NCBI GenBank assembly: GCA_002506595.1
Contig: DAXV01000019.1
Span: forward strand, 1 to 22,522
Source of the DNA: Acidilobaceae archaeon UBA158
GTDB lineage: Archaea; Thermoproteota; Thermoprotei_A; Sulfolobales; Acidilobaceae
DNA length: 22,522 bases
Direction: 5' to 3'
Part shown: positions 6,670-14,526 of the stretch, in pieces
Layout: every line of letters begins with the position of its first letter
How positions within the stretch are numbered: the stretch's first letter is position 1
The notes under the pieces: generated by a model
What the model was told of the DNA's origin: nothing
Databases searched by the model: none
The model's input: the letters and a program-made list of their open reading frames with translations, nothing else
Program-made: the position numbers and the translations under genes

Positions 6670-8292
6670 TCATTCTATATCTTTAGCCTTTTCTTCAAAA
6701 ATTGATATAATTTCCTTAGATATTGAATTTCTTATATCATTTATATTTTCCCTTAGTTTTATATGCTGATTTTCATCATCGGAATAAACATATATAAGAA
6801 ATACAGGAATTGATCCGATTTGGACTAAGCTTCTTATATACATAGATTCTTTCCAGTTAAATATATTTGGAGATGCTTTCATTATTTTCTCTTCACTTAT
6901 TATCTCTTCATCATAATAATCTACTTTAATTGTATCATTTGATTTTTGTTTGATGAAATCATTAATTTTTTCTCTATCTATTTCTTTTACAAGTCTTCTT
7001 ATGTTATCACTAGTAGATTTTTTGTTCATTTTTTCTAGCACTTGTGATGCTAATATCATAACTTGCTCAGGTCTCTTAAATACAGATAAAGGCAGCAATT
7101 CCCTTCTATTTAATAAACTTAAGGCCCATCTTTTTAATATATTAGATCCCTTTATTGAAGAAGTTTTTATCATGACATCCATCTCGTTATCATCGAAGTA
7201 ATAGTTATCATTTGCAATAGCTTCTGATAATTTTATCGGATTAAGAAAATCTCCAAGATCAACATCTTTATAAAGATCTAACTTTACATCATTCCATTCA
7301 TCTGCTAAACCGTTAACAAATTTTTCAACAGATTTATTTATCGCAATGGATTTATGATGGAAATATACTGATTTATACATTTTATATCTTGCATCAAATA
7401 TATCTTCAAGTGTGGGCATGCTTTTCATATCTAATGTAATATAAGGCTTATCTCCATCCATAGCTGGCTTAATCCCATATATTAATCTATCAATATCAAT
7501 ATTTCCATAAACTATACCTGATGTGAGTGCATCTCTTTGCAGGTAATCTAGCCTATCTGCATCAACTATTTCATTTGAAATAATGCTTTTAACTATTTGA
7601 CCTGCATCGCATGTAAGCTTTAATTCTTCTAAAGCTTTGCAATTATTTTCGCCAAATAAAGATGATGAGGCGGCTTTTATAGATATATCCAATAAATCAA
7701 AATCAGATTCTTCTGCCATCTTTGATAAACGGCTTATAAAATAATATGTATAAAATTCATGAATTTTTCCTCCTCTTTCAACAAGCAAAGATAATATATT
7801 TCTAAGTTTTGAAGAGACTTCTTTGTCTATATATTTATCTTCGTTAGAATACATAATGACGTTCTTTATTCCAGATTCAATCATATGGCTAAACGCTAAG
7901 TGCCCTAAGTCATGTAGCAGACCTGCTAATCTTGCTACCTGTATAAAACTATTATATGCCTTATCATTACATGTAGTAAAAAGTGCAGCACAGAGCTTTG
8001 AATTATTTTCAGATAAGGCATAACTTAAAATTTTATTAGCTATTCTAGAAGCAATATGCATGCTTCCAAGAGAATGCTCAAGCCTTGTATGTTTTGCTGA
8101 AGGAAAAACCAGATAATTAGCGCCTAATTGCTTTATATTATGAAGTCTTCTCATGAAAGGTGTTTGTAATATCCAATATTCTCCTGCATTAATAGGAATG
8201 AAACCATGAACGCTGTCTAAAATCATTGCTTTATATTGATATAATCCTTGGCTCTCTTCGTTCATTGCTTTATCCACTACGTCATGCACCAT
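6670..8292 (-). CDS. HD-superfamily phosphohydrolase (COG1078-like, SAMHD1-type core)
   Basis: The N-terminal half has the metal-binding set of the dNTPase-like HD family: H73 in RLEHSLGSMH, the H127-D128 pair in GLLHDLGHLAFSH, and D246 in DADRLDYLQRDA, which lines up with the SAMHD1 DxDKWDY motif. The start DSVHGFIPI and FMRRLHNIKQLG are also typical of the family. Members hydrolyse phosphate esters, and several cleave dNTPs; the substrate here cannot be read from sequence. The protein has 540 residues. The C-terminal 250 or so residues are lysine-rich and mostly helical, with no motif I know. It is soluble, with no signal peptide. ATG at 8292 is preceded at the right distance by a TATA-like element. 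It follows the isomerase gene with a 77-nt gap. Confidence 0.88.
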   Translation of the reverse strand: MVHDVVDKAMNEESQGLYQYKAMILDSVHGFIPINAGEYWILQTPFMRRLHNIKQLGANYLVFPSAKHTRLEHSLGSMHIASRIANKILSYALSENNSKLCAALFTTCNDKAYNSFIQVARLAGLLHDLGHLAFSHMIESGIKNVIMYSNEDKYIDKEVSSKLRNILSLLVERGGKIHEFYTYYFISRLSKMAEESDFDLLDISIKAASSSLFGENNCKALEELKLTCDAGQIVKSIISNEIVDADRLDYLQRDALTSGIVYGNIDIDRLIYGIKPAMDGDKPYITLDMKSMPTLEDIFDARYKMYKSVYFHHKSIAINKSVEKFVNGLADEWNDVKLDLYKDVDLGDFLNPIKLSEAIANDNYYFDDNEMDVMIKTSSIKGSNILKRWALSLLNRRELLPLSVFKRPEQVMILASQVLEKMNKKSTSDNIRRLVKEIDREKINDFIKQKSNDTIKVDYYDEEIISEEKIMKASPNIFNWKESMYIRSLVQIGSIPVFLIYVYSDDENQHIKLRENINDIRNSISKEIISIFEEKAKDIE

Positions 8293-8318
8293 GGTTTAAA
8301 TAATAATTAAGATTAATA

Positions 8319-8331
8319 TATTTTTTATATG
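8319..8331 (-). promoter_or_regulatory. TATA box of the HD phosphohydrolase gene
   Basis: On the minus strand CATATAAAAAATA is centred about 33 nt upstream of the ATG at 8292, which predicts a leader of only a few bases. This suggests the HD gene has its own promoter, though it lies in line with the isomerase gene. Confidence 0.5.
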
Positions 8332-8369
8332 AGAAAATGAATATTTGATAGGTTAATATATTAAAAAAT

Positions 8370-9383
8370 TCAGACTAAATTTGCTTTTTCTAAGGCCTTC
8401 TTATAATCTCCTGTTATAGATGTATCTGTTGGATTAATTCCCTTTAATTTAGCAAGGTAGACTGAAACATAACCAGCTAATAATGTACTTTGAATAAGCC
8501 TTGAAAATAAGTTATTGCCTCTAGGTTTAATTTTTATTAAAGTTGATCCCTGTTTTTTATAAATATCCTCTAGCAAATTAGTGAGAACATTGCATACACT
8601 TCCTACTTCACTGGAATCAAATAATATAAATGCAGCCTTCTCTTTTTGAATAACTTGCCAAACAACTATATCATTATGAGCTGATTCTGGATATGTCTCC
8701 GATTTAGCTAAGGCCTTGGCATTTTCACTAAATTCCTGTCTCCATCTATTAGCTAGTAATTCATAAGGGCCGCAACCTGATATTATAAAAAGTTCTTTAT
8801 TTGAAATATTATTTGCTATATTTAATCCTTCACCTCTTGACGTATTTTTTAATACTTCTATTGCATCGTTAACATCTTCTTCTTTTATTAGGTTAATATT
8901 TTGGGCTTTTAATGCTCCCAATGTAGAAGAAACTAATTCAGCAATAGCTGTTCTAGGATAATAATTCTTGTTAATATATACTATTGGAGATCCCTTCTCT
9001 TTAGCTAATTCACTAAGCTTTCCTCCACTAGTTATCGCTATAACACTAGCTCCTATATTATATGCTTCTCTTGCGCATGAAAGGGTTTCATGCGTATTTC
9101 CTGAATAACTAATAGCAACAACCAAATAATCTTTATTTACCCAGCTCGGTAAGGAGTCCCCTTTTACTACTTCTATAGGTATATTTATTTTAGAATTTAA
9201 TCCTAAAGTTTTTATATAATCTCCTGTAACTCCACTTCCTCCCATACCACTTAATACTATGCCCCTAAAGTTCTTGTGAAAAGGCTCGATATTACTACCT
9301 TTTTTATAGCCTTCTTCAATTTGTTTTGCAAATGTATCATATAAAGAAAGCATTTCTTCTACTTCTTTACTAAAATCTACCAA
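8370..9383 (-). CDS. Bifunctional phosphoglucose/phosphomannose isomerase (SIS fold)
   Basis: This enzyme interconverts fructose-6-phosphate with glucose-6-phosphate and mannose-6-phosphate, and replaces classical PGI in many crenarchaea. Two SIS domains are visible: SGMGGSGVTGDYI (45-57) and AISYSGNTHETLSCA (90-104) with AITSGGKLSELA (116-127), then YPRTAIAEL (142-150), and in the second half GCGPYELLANRW. E220 in EFSENAK and H236 in PESAHNDIV match the catalytic Glu and ring-opening His described for the Pyrobaculum enzyme. The 337-aa length is normal. The start is TTG at 9383, with GGCGA a few bases upstream as a weak ribosome binding site; the next in-frame ATG (residue 11) would cut the N-terminal helix. 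It lies 47 nt behind the DUF5752-like gene. Confidence 0.94.
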   Translation of the reverse strand: MVDFSKEVEEMLSLYDTFAKQIEEGYKKGSNIEPFHKNFRGIVLSGMGGSGVTGDYIKTLGLNSKINIPIEVVKGDSLPSWVNKDYLVVAISYSGNTHETLSCAREAYNIGASVIAITSGGKLSELAKEKGSPIVYINKNYYPRTAIAELVSSTLGALKAQNINLIKEEDVNDAIEVLKNTSRGEGLNIANNISNKELFIISGCGPYELLANRWRQEFSENAKALAKSETYPESAHNDIVVWQVIQKEKAAFILFDSSEVGSVCNVLTNLLEDIYKKQGSTLIKIKPRGNNLFSRLIQSTLLAGYVSVYLAKLKGINPTDTSITGDYKKALEKANLV

Positions 9384-9430
9384 TTCTCTCGCCTATTAAA
9401 AAATTTTTTATTGAGGAATAAAAATGTATC

Positions 9431-9802
9431 CTAAACTTTTTTCTTTCTGCCTCTTCTCTTTTTAGTTGTTTCTTGAGTTGTTACTGTTTGGGTTTCTTTT
9501 GTTTGATTCATTCCTTCTTTTTGTGATTTTTGTTCCTTATTAATTTTTTGTTTATTTTCTTCTTCTAGTATTGCTATAGCTTCCTTAATATCTTTAACAT
9601 TTTCAAGTTTCTTTGCAAGTTCAGTTTCTCCTATATAATTGAGCCAATTTACAATATGCTTTTCTTTTAGATGATAATTTACTGCATCAGGATCAACTTT
9701 AGAAAGCCTCTCTAATTCATTTTTCAATTCATTAACATCATGAGCAATTCCTATGATCCTTTCGTAGCTTTTGAATAAAAACGGTTCTTTATGTTCGTTC
9801 AA
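9431..9802 (-). CDS. DUF5752-like protein with a basic C-terminal tail
   Basis: The 123-aa protein has two parts. Residues 8-75 (FLFKSYERIIGIAHDV, then VDPDAVNYHL, then NWLNYIGETELAKKL) look like DUF5752, a small helical domain of unknown function; I assign this by pattern memory only. Residues 76-123 are low-complexity, with E/K/Q-rich then T/Q-rich stretches, and end in KKRRGRKKKV, which resembles an AT-hook or nucleic-acid-binding tail. There is no membrane segment. The start is TTG at 9802, fixed by a strong ribosome binding site (GAGGAGATC at 9806-9814) three bases upstream. It heads a same-strand row with the isomerase and HD genes. Its function is unknown. Confidence 0.75.
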   Translation of the reverse strand: MNEHKEPFLFKSYERIIGIAHDVNELKNELERLSKVDPDAVNYHLKEKHIVNWLNYIGETELAKKLENVKDIKEAIAILEEENKQKINKEQKSQKEGMNQTKETQTVTTQETTKKRRGRKKKV

Positions 9803-9805
9803 TTT

Positions 9806-9814
9806 GATCTCCTC
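9806..9814 (-). promoter_or_regulatory. Strong ribosome binding site that fixes a TTG start
   Basis: On the minus strand GAGGAGATC, nearly the full complement of the archaeal 16S rRNA 3' end, lies just before the TTG at 9802. It supports TTG over any downstream start in this gene. Confidence 0.7.
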
Positions 9815-9837
9815 ATTTTTTAAATGTTAATTAAAAC

Positions 9838-9881
9838 TAATATTTTTAACTAATCACATATATTTAATATTTTTAACTAAT
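9838..9881. repeat. Pair of 17-base direct repeats in a divergent promoter region
   Basis: TAATATTTTTAACTAAT occurs at 9838-9854 and, identically, at 9865-9881, with 27 bases from start to start. The copies lie just upstream of the DUF5752-like gene and about 100 nt upstream of the surE TATA box. They could be a duplicated promoter or operator, or a chance product of AT-rich sequence; 17 of 17 identity including the CTAA core makes pure chance less likely. Confidence 0.55.
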
Positions 9882-9977
9882 ATTTTTTGCATTTTGTTTT
9901 CTAAATTTTAATTTTTATTTCATGTAATCAATCTGTACTTATCAAGCTATAAGTAAAGTTATATATGCAATATAGTA

Positions 9978-9990
9978 AACTATAAAAGAG
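9978..9990 (+). promoter_or_regulatory. TATA box of surE
   Basis: AACTATAAAAGAG is a good archaeal TATA box centred near 9984. Initiation about 25 nt downstream would leave a leader of about 25 nt carrying AAGGT (10021-10025) before the ATG at 10034. Confidence 0.6.
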
Positions 9991-10033
9991 TAGGGTTTCT
10001 ATTAATTATTGCTAAATAAAAAGGTAATAGAAA

Positions 10034-10855
10034 ATGATAGGATCAGTGCTAGTAACTAATGATGATGGAATCGATAGCCCTGGAATAAAATATTTAATTG
10101 AGGAATTGAGTAAAAAGGAATTTGATGTATATGTTGTCGCGCCTAAAAATCAAGTATCTGGGGCAGGAAAATCGCATTCATTCTACGTAAAAGTGGAAAA
10201 ATGTGATGTGAAAGGCACAAAAGGTTCATGGTGTGTAGAAGGAAAACCCGCAGATGCTGTAGCGATTAGTTTAAAATTTCTTTTAAAAGATGTAAAACCT
10301 GATATAATAGTTTCAGGAATAAATATAGGACCAAATATGGGTTTAATGGATTTCTTTACAAGTGGTACAATTGGAGGTGCGCTAGAGGGAGTTTTGCTAG
10401 GCTATAAAGCAATAGCTTCTAGCTTCGCTGTTTTAAGAGGGATAAAAACACAAGAGCAAGATATTTTATTGAGAAAATCGGCTGAAATCACTGCTGAAAT
10501 TTCTAAAATAATGTTGGAAATATTTAAAGAAGAAAAATTAGATCTAATTAATATTAATTTCCCAAGTATAAATCCGCTTGGATTTAAGGTAACAAAGATA
10601 TCTTGGCTTTCTAATATTGATGTTAAGCTCGATTCAAGAGGCGATGTATATCAAGTTATGGGGTGGAAAACTGATAACTTGGAGGAAGCATATGCAGGAG
10701 GTGATAAGGAAAGTGATGTCGAAGCCGTTAAAAAAGGATATATTTCAATAACACCGTTATGTATAAGATGTATCCCTGAAAACATTTCATATTTTAATGT
10801 ATTTGAAAAAGTTGAAAACAGATTAAAAAGTCTTGGATATTTGATCACAGCTTAG
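10034..10855 (+). CDS. surE: 5'-nucleotidase / polyphosphatase SurE
   Basis: SurE removes phosphate from nucleoside 5'/3'-monophosphates, and some members act on polyphosphate. The metal site is complete: D10-D11 in VTNDDGIDSPG, S42 in QVSGAGKSH, and N97 in VSGINIGPNMG. SGTIGGALEG (110-119) and VEGKPADAV (68-76) are also standard. The 273-aa length is normal and the protein is cytosolic. It stands alone on the plus strand. Its stop codon overlaps the stop of the convergent dihydropteroate-synthase-related gene, sharing four bases. Confidence 0.96.
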   Translation: MIGSVLVTNDDGIDSPGIKYLIEELSKKEFDVYVVAPKNQVSGAGKSHSFYVKVEKCDVKGTKGSWCVEGKPADAVAISLKFLLKDVKPDIIVSGINIGPNMGLMDFFTSGTIGGALEGVLLGYKAIASSFAVLRGIKTQEQDILLRKSAEITAEISKIMLEIFKEEKLDLININFPSINPLGFKVTKISWLSNIDVKLDSRGDVYQVMGWKTDNLEEAYAGGDKESDVEAVKKGYISITPLCIRCIPENISYFNVFEKVENRLKSLGYLITA

Positions 10856-12186
10856 CAATTCCAATTCATAGACCATGGAGAGCAATATCTATATATTGTT
10901 ATAGATAATTTTGCTAAATCCTTTTTATCTAAATCATATAAATTTGATAAAGGACAATTATCTTTACAAGAAATTTGCTTAGTTTTTCCATATATTTCAA
11001 TATATATGTTATCTCTATTGCCATATATTTTAATATCATTTTCCATAAAAGCTTTTTCTTTTAATCCTAAAAGGTTTAGACTCAAATCTTTTGGGGGCTT
11101 TTTCAATATAATCGATTCTTCAGCCATATTTACTGCTTTTTTGATTTCAAAAACTGCTCCCTGATTTTTAACGCTTACCTCGCTTGTTAAAATTATACTT
11201 GCACCAGACTCTATTGATAAAAAAGTTGCGAGTGCATTTGTTCCAGTAGTATCAGCATCCATAAGTTCTGTTACATTATTTATTCCTATCATTATTGGGA
11301 GGCCTAGATTAGATAGCTTTTTTGATCTAATTAGAGAATTCAAAAATCCTGGATAAATAGCAGGATAAGCGATTGGATCTAATATTAATTTCATGCCTTT
11401 TCTTTTCAAATCTTTAATTTTTTTTATAATATCATTATTAATATCATTAACTAATAATACCGTCGCTTTATCATAAATCCAATTTATATTATCGGTAATG
11501 TTGTTTATATTAAAACTCATAAGTATGTCTACATCATCTTTAAATTTTTTTAAAATATCAATGCTGGCATCTAAACCTATAGGAATTGAGTATATTTCCC
11601 TTATGTTATTCAAAATTCTTTTTAAATATTTATAATTAATTGATGAAAAAGCTCCTATTATTATTGTGTCTGCTCCATCTTGTATATAACTTTTTATTTT
11701 TTTCATTAGATTTTTTTCATCTTCTTCTCTATTAAGAAAAATTTCAGCAAATACTCTTATTGGATATCTTTTATATATTTTAAGATTTCTTATTTTGAAT
11801 ATAGGTTTTTTATACCTTTTTTTCTTGTTTTCCACTATTTTCTTTATTTCGTTTGGAAATAATTTATCGGCACTAACTTCGGGGCTAAGTTGTTCAATTT
11901 TAACATATTTAAGCATATCAAATAGGTAATTAATGAATTCGGTTCCTTTAACAATTTTACCATTTAAATCGTTGAAATTCCATATTATATTTCCTGGCAA
12001 TATTATATTATCATATTTATCCATTATATTCGATAAAATGCTTATTATTTGATCTTTACTCATATAATATAAATCTTGTACTTCTAATATATCAAATGAA
12101 TAATTTAGTTCTTGGCTTGGTATTTTAATATTTTTATTTGTAGTTAAAAGCAAAATTTTCTTTTTAGTTTCCATTTTGTTTCCCAT
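10852..12186 (-). CDS. Archaeal dihydropteroate synthase-related protein (DUF6513/TIGR00284-like)
   Basis: The central part (about 135-330) follows the pterin-binding TIM-barrel pattern: RVFAEIFLN, then DGADTIIIGAFSS, PIGLDAS, KLILDPIAYPA and GLPIMIGINNVTEL. The N-terminal 130 residues resemble the DUF6513 domain that precedes it in archaea, and the C-terminal part is the divergent archaeal extension (ATFLSIESGASIILTSE). The family replaces or resembles dihydropteroate synthase in archaea lacking the bacterial enzyme, but its reaction is not settled. Length is 444 aa. The C-terminus is cysteine-rich for this proteome (SCKDNCPL, YRYCS, final NWNC). Starts at ATG 12186 and ATG 12174 are both possible. 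A TATA-like TTTTATATAAAA sits just after the FAD-oxidoreductase stop, suggesting its own promoter. Confidence 0.8.
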   Translation of the reverse strand: MGNKMETKKKILLLTTNKNIKIPSQELNYSFDILEVQDLYYMSKDQIISILSNIMDKYDNIILPGNIIWNFNDLNGKIVKGTEFINYLFDMLKYVKIEQLSPEVSADKLFPNEIKKIVENKKKRYKKPIFKIRNLKIYKRYPIRVFAEIFLNREEDEKNLMKKIKSYIQDGADTIIIGAFSSINYKYLKRILNNIREIYSIPIGLDASIDILKKFKDDVDILMSFNINNITDNINWIYDKATVLLVNDINNDIIKKIKDLKRKGMKLILDPIAYPAIYPGFLNSLIRSKKLSNLGLPIMIGINNVTELMDADTTGTNALATFLSIESGASIILTSEVSVKNQGAVFEIKKAVNMAEESIILKKPPKDLSLNLLGLKEKAFMENDIKIYGNRDNIYIEIYGKTKQISCKDNCPLSNLYDLDKKDLAKLSITIYRYCSPWSMNWNC

Positions 12187-12221
12187 AAAAAGATTGTTTT
12201 TAAAAATATTAAGTTATTTGG

Positions 12222-12235
12222 AATTTTATATAAAA
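12222..12235 (-). promoter_or_regulatory. TATA box of the dihydropteroate synthase-related gene
   Basis: TTTTATATAAAA, a nearly palindromic TATA element, is centred about 42 nt upstream of the ATG at 12186 and lies in the short gap between two same-strand genes. Confidence 0.5.
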
Positions 12236-12236
12236 C

Positions 12237-13523
12237 CTATATTATGAGCATTTCTTTTTCTACTAATCTACCTTCTACACCTAGCCAAGATACATCAAAC
12301 TCTGTTTTATCAAAGAGTTCTGCATATTCTTTGTTTAATGCAAGACTTGCGGTTATTCTTCCAATAGAATCGCCTTTCATAATACCGCTTCCGCTAGTTC
12401 CTGCTGAAATTATTAAGTTACTTTCATATGGCTCATAAATAATAGGTTGTCCATCAAAGCTGATATCGTAATGTCCTGCCCAGGATGCATATGGGTTTTT
12501 ATCTTTAAATTGATCAAAATATAATGATAAAACTGGTAAAATACTATATACATAAAAGTTTTCTTCAGCGACAGGATTATCTTCTAGTTCAATTTTTCTT
12601 CCTAATTCATCACTCAATCCTATCCAAAAAGTGTTTTCTGATGGATTTGGTCTAATATATACACCTTTTGGTAAAATTATGAAAGGCATTGTACTTTCAT
12701 CGTTAAAACCTTTAGAATACAAAACTCTTTTTAACTCATTGTTATCAGCTTTTATAGAAAATATTTGCCTTTTCTTTGGCCTACTATAACTGTCTAATCC
12801 AATGTTATTTAAATATAAATTACTCCATGCACCTAACGCAGAGATAACTTTCTTATTTGCTTTTACTATTGTTCCATTATTAAGTTTAACCCCCTTTACT
12901 TTTATTTCTTCCCAAGCAAAAGGTTCTCCTTCTATACCAAGGGGTTTTTCTGGTTCAATTATAAATTCTTTCAATCCTATTCCATATGAAAATTCAACAT
13001 TACGATCTTTAAGCTTATTATAATAGTAATCAATTATTTTTTCCGGATCTAAAATACCAGCATTTTTGAATAAAATTGATTTATATATATTATGTGCACC
13101 AATAATATCAGCTTCTTCGCTACCTTCTATATCAGTTTTTATTCCAAGATTGCTTTGTAAATAATCATTTTCTAATTCAGAAAATTCTACTCCTAATTTT
13201 TCAGCATATTCCAAACCTTTCTTAAAACTAGAATAATTATTTTTATCTAATGCAAATAGATATCCAACAAATTTCATGCCCAAATCAAATTTTTCATTTT
13301 TTTGTAAATATGAATAAAACTTAATACTAGATGATGAGAGCATGATATTTAATTTACTTGTAAATGCAGTTCTAAATGCAGCAGCGCTTTTAGAAGTATC
13401 TCCAGCACCCGGCCCGTCATACTTATCTATTATCAATATGGAAGAATTCTTGTCTTGCTCTGAAATATGATATGCTGTAGATAAACCTACAATACCTGAA
13501 CCTACTACAATGTAATCTGGCAT
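12237..13523 (-). CDS. FAD-dependent oxidoreductase of the DAO family
   Basis: The N-terminus carries a dinucleotide-binding GSGIVGLS loop (8-15) followed by an acidic strand end (LIIDKYDGPGAGDTSKSAA), the usual FAD site of the D-amino-acid/sarcosine/glycerol-3-phosphate oxidoreductase group. The late motif ISAGTSGSGIMKGDSIGR is the second FAD contact. Length is 428 aa; it is soluble, with no signal peptide. The substrate cannot be named: a secondary amine, D-amino acid or hydroxy acid are all possible. ATG at 13523 is fixed by the ribosome binding site GGAAGGTG (13531-13538) seven bases upstream. It lies between S25e and the dihydropteroate synthase-related gene on the same strand, but an A/T-rich TATA-like element near 13561-13575 suggests a separate promoter. 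Confidence 0.85.
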   Translation of the reverse strand: MPDYIVVGSGIVGLSTAYHISEQDKNSSILIIDKYDGPGAGDTSKSAAAFRTAFTSKLNIMLSSSSIKFYSYLQKNEKFDLGMKFVGYLFALDKNNYSSFKKGLEYAEKLGVEFSELENDYLQSNLGIKTDIEGSEEADIIGAHNIYKSILFKNAGILDPEKIIDYYYNKLKDRNVEFSYGIGLKEFIIEPEKPLGIEGEPFAWEEIKVKGVKLNNGTIVKANKKVISALGAWSNLYLNNIGLDSYSRPKKRQIFSIKADNNELKRVLYSKGFNDESTMPFIILPKGVYIRPNPSENTFWIGLSDELGRKIELEDNPVAEENFYVYSILPVLSLYFDQFKDKNPYASWAGHYDISFDGQPIIYEPYESNLIISAGTSGSGIMKGDSIGRITASLALNKEYAELFDKTEFDVSWLGVEGRLVEKEMLII

Positions 13524-13530
13524 TAGTATT

Positions 13531-13538
13531 CACCTTCC
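13531..13538 (-). promoter_or_regulatory. Ribosome binding site of the FAD oxidoreductase
   Basis: GGAAGGTG on the minus strand, seven bases before the ATG at 13523. Confidence 0.6.
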
Positions 13539-13613
13539 AAGATTTGAAGAGGATATGTTAAGAATATAAATAATTGCAATTAAAAATTATGCCCATTAAG
13601 GAGGGAATAAACT

Positions 13614-13886
13614 CTATTGTTTTAATATATATACTGGATTTCTCCTGCTTGGTGAATAAAGAACTATAACACCTTCTCTTTCTAATTCTTTTAATATTCT
13701 TCTAGCTGACGACATTGCAATATTATAGCTATTTGCAACTTTAAAAGGCGTTACATAATTTAATTTAGGTAAATCCTTTTTAACCCTTGATATTAGTTCT
13801 GGGCTTGCATCAAATGCACTAATTTGTTTCTTTTCTTCTTTTGCCTTAGGTTGCTTACCAGGTTTTTTACCGACCTCTTTTGACAT
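13614..13886 (-). CDS. rps25e: 30S ribosomal protein S25e
   Basis: S25e is an archaeal/eukaryotic small-subunit protein. The basic N-terminal tail (MSKEVGKKPGKQPKAKEEKK) is followed by the winged-helix part: VTPFKVANSYNIAMSSARR, ILKELEREGVIVL and RRNPVYIL. Length is 90 aa. The open frame extends three codons upstream to a GTG at 13895, but that GTG is inside AGGTGA (13892-13897), a ribosome binding site exactly five bases before the ATG at 13886, so I place the start at 13886. It lies 44 nt behind the DUF2153 gene on the same strand and could be co-transcribed with it; a weak TATA-like stretch (13921-13930) is also present in that gap. Confidence 0.93.
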   Translation of the reverse strand: MSKEVGKKPGKQPKAKEEKKQISAFDASPELISRVKKDLPKLNYVTPFKVANSYNIAMSSARRILKELEREGVIVLYSPSRRNPVYILKQ

Positions 13887-13891
13887 ACGCT

Positions 13892-13897
13892 TCACCT
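13892..13897 (-). promoter_or_regulatory. Ribosome binding site that decides the S25e start
   Basis: AGGTGA on the minus strand, five bases before ATG 13886. Its GTG is in frame and mimics a start codon. Confidence 0.7.
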
Positions 13898-13930
13898 AAA
13901 ATAAATAGAAATTTGCTTAGTTAAAAAACT

Positions 13931-14365
13931 TTAAAATGATATTGTAGTAGTACCTCTACCTTCTTCTCTTCTCTCTTCTCCTATTTCCCTAAACCTGGCA
14001 ATTAGAGGGTTTATTTTGCCTTCTCTAGATAATTCATCTAGCATTTTTCTCATCGATGATGTATGTTCTATATCCATTAATATTAGCTGCTGTAATATAT
14101 TTACAGTCCTATCCCATACTTGTAATAAAACTTCTTTAGGCGCATTTGTTGTAATAAACGGATCTTGTAGCCAGTCATCAAATGCTTTTAATGTTCTAAT
14201 CATATGGTTAAATGCAATTCTAGTGTTAACTATTATCTCTAACCTATCTGAATCTCTCACTCTAGGATAATTTTCTTTAAATGTGTCTAAAACTGCCTGT
14301 TGCATTGAAATCCATCTATCTAGATTTTTTAAAAATTCTCCTAAATCTTGTCTATACTGAGACAT
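13931..14365 (-). CDS. Crenarchaeal DUF2153-family protein
   Basis: A 144-aa, almost wholly helical, charged protein (MSQYRQDLGEFLKNLDRW at the start, then RIAFNHMIRTLKAFDDWL and a C-terminal RFREIGEERREEGRG tail). I recognise it, with moderate certainty, as DUF2153, a crenarchaeal family of unknown function. There is no cysteine, no membrane segment and no catalytic motif. The frame opens at a GTG at 14374, but AGGTG (14372-14376) is a ribosome binding site six bases before the ATG at 14365, so the shorter form is preferred. A clear TATA box lies upstream. S25e follows on the same strand, which hints at a role linked to translation or RNA, though position alone is weak evidence. Confidence 0.82.
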   Translation of the reverse strand: MSQYRQDLGEFLKNLDRWISMQQAVLDTFKENYPRVRDSDRLEIIVNTRIAFNHMIRTLKAFDDWLQDPFITTNAPKEVLLQVWDRTVNILQQLILMDIEHTSSMRKMLDELSREGKINPLIARFREIGEERREEGRGTTTISF

Positions 14366-14371
14366 TTTTTG

Positions 14372-14376
14372 CACCT
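14372..14376 (-). promoter_or_regulatory. Ribosome binding site that decides the DUF2153 start
   Basis: AGGTG on the minus strand, six bases before ATG 14365, with its GTG in frame. Confidence 0.6.
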
Positions 14377-14400
14377 AATTAACAATTGGTAGTCCAGACT

Positions 14401-14413
14401 TATTATTTATAGA
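14401..14413 (-). promoter_or_regulatory. TATA box of the DUF2153 gene
   Basis: CTATAAATAATA on the minus strand, centred about 42 nt before the ATG at 14365. Initiation about 25 nt downstream would give a leader of roughly 16 nt that just contains the AGGTG ribosome binding site. Confidence 0.55.
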
Positions 14414-14472
14414 TATATCTATTCTTTCTAATAATCCCAAAAATTAGGAGATGGGTAAATAGTAAATTTATA

Positions 14473-14484
14473 GATATAAATATT
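14473..14484 (+). promoter_or_regulatory. TATA box of the aldehyde oxidoreductase gene
   Basis: GATATAAATATT lies about 45-50 nt before the ATG at 14527. A leader of about 20 nt would include GGGCGAT (14515-14521), a fair ribosome binding site five bases before the start. Confidence 0.45.
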
Positions 14485-14526
14485 AAAATTCCTACTAGTC
14501 AATTGTTATACTGTGGGCGATAATCC

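Noticed and set aside
6670..8292. HD protein as part of a defence island
   Set aside because: Neighbours are metabolic or housekeeping genes; no nuclease, integrase, transposase or toxin-antitoxin pair is nearby.
9838..9881. CRISPR array
   Set aside because: Only two short AT-rich copies with a 10-base gap, no spacers and no cas gene.
13886..13895. GTG at 13895 as the S25e start (and the like at 14374, 17312)
   Set aside because: In each case the GTG is part of the ribosome binding site 5-6 bases before an ATG that fits the family better.
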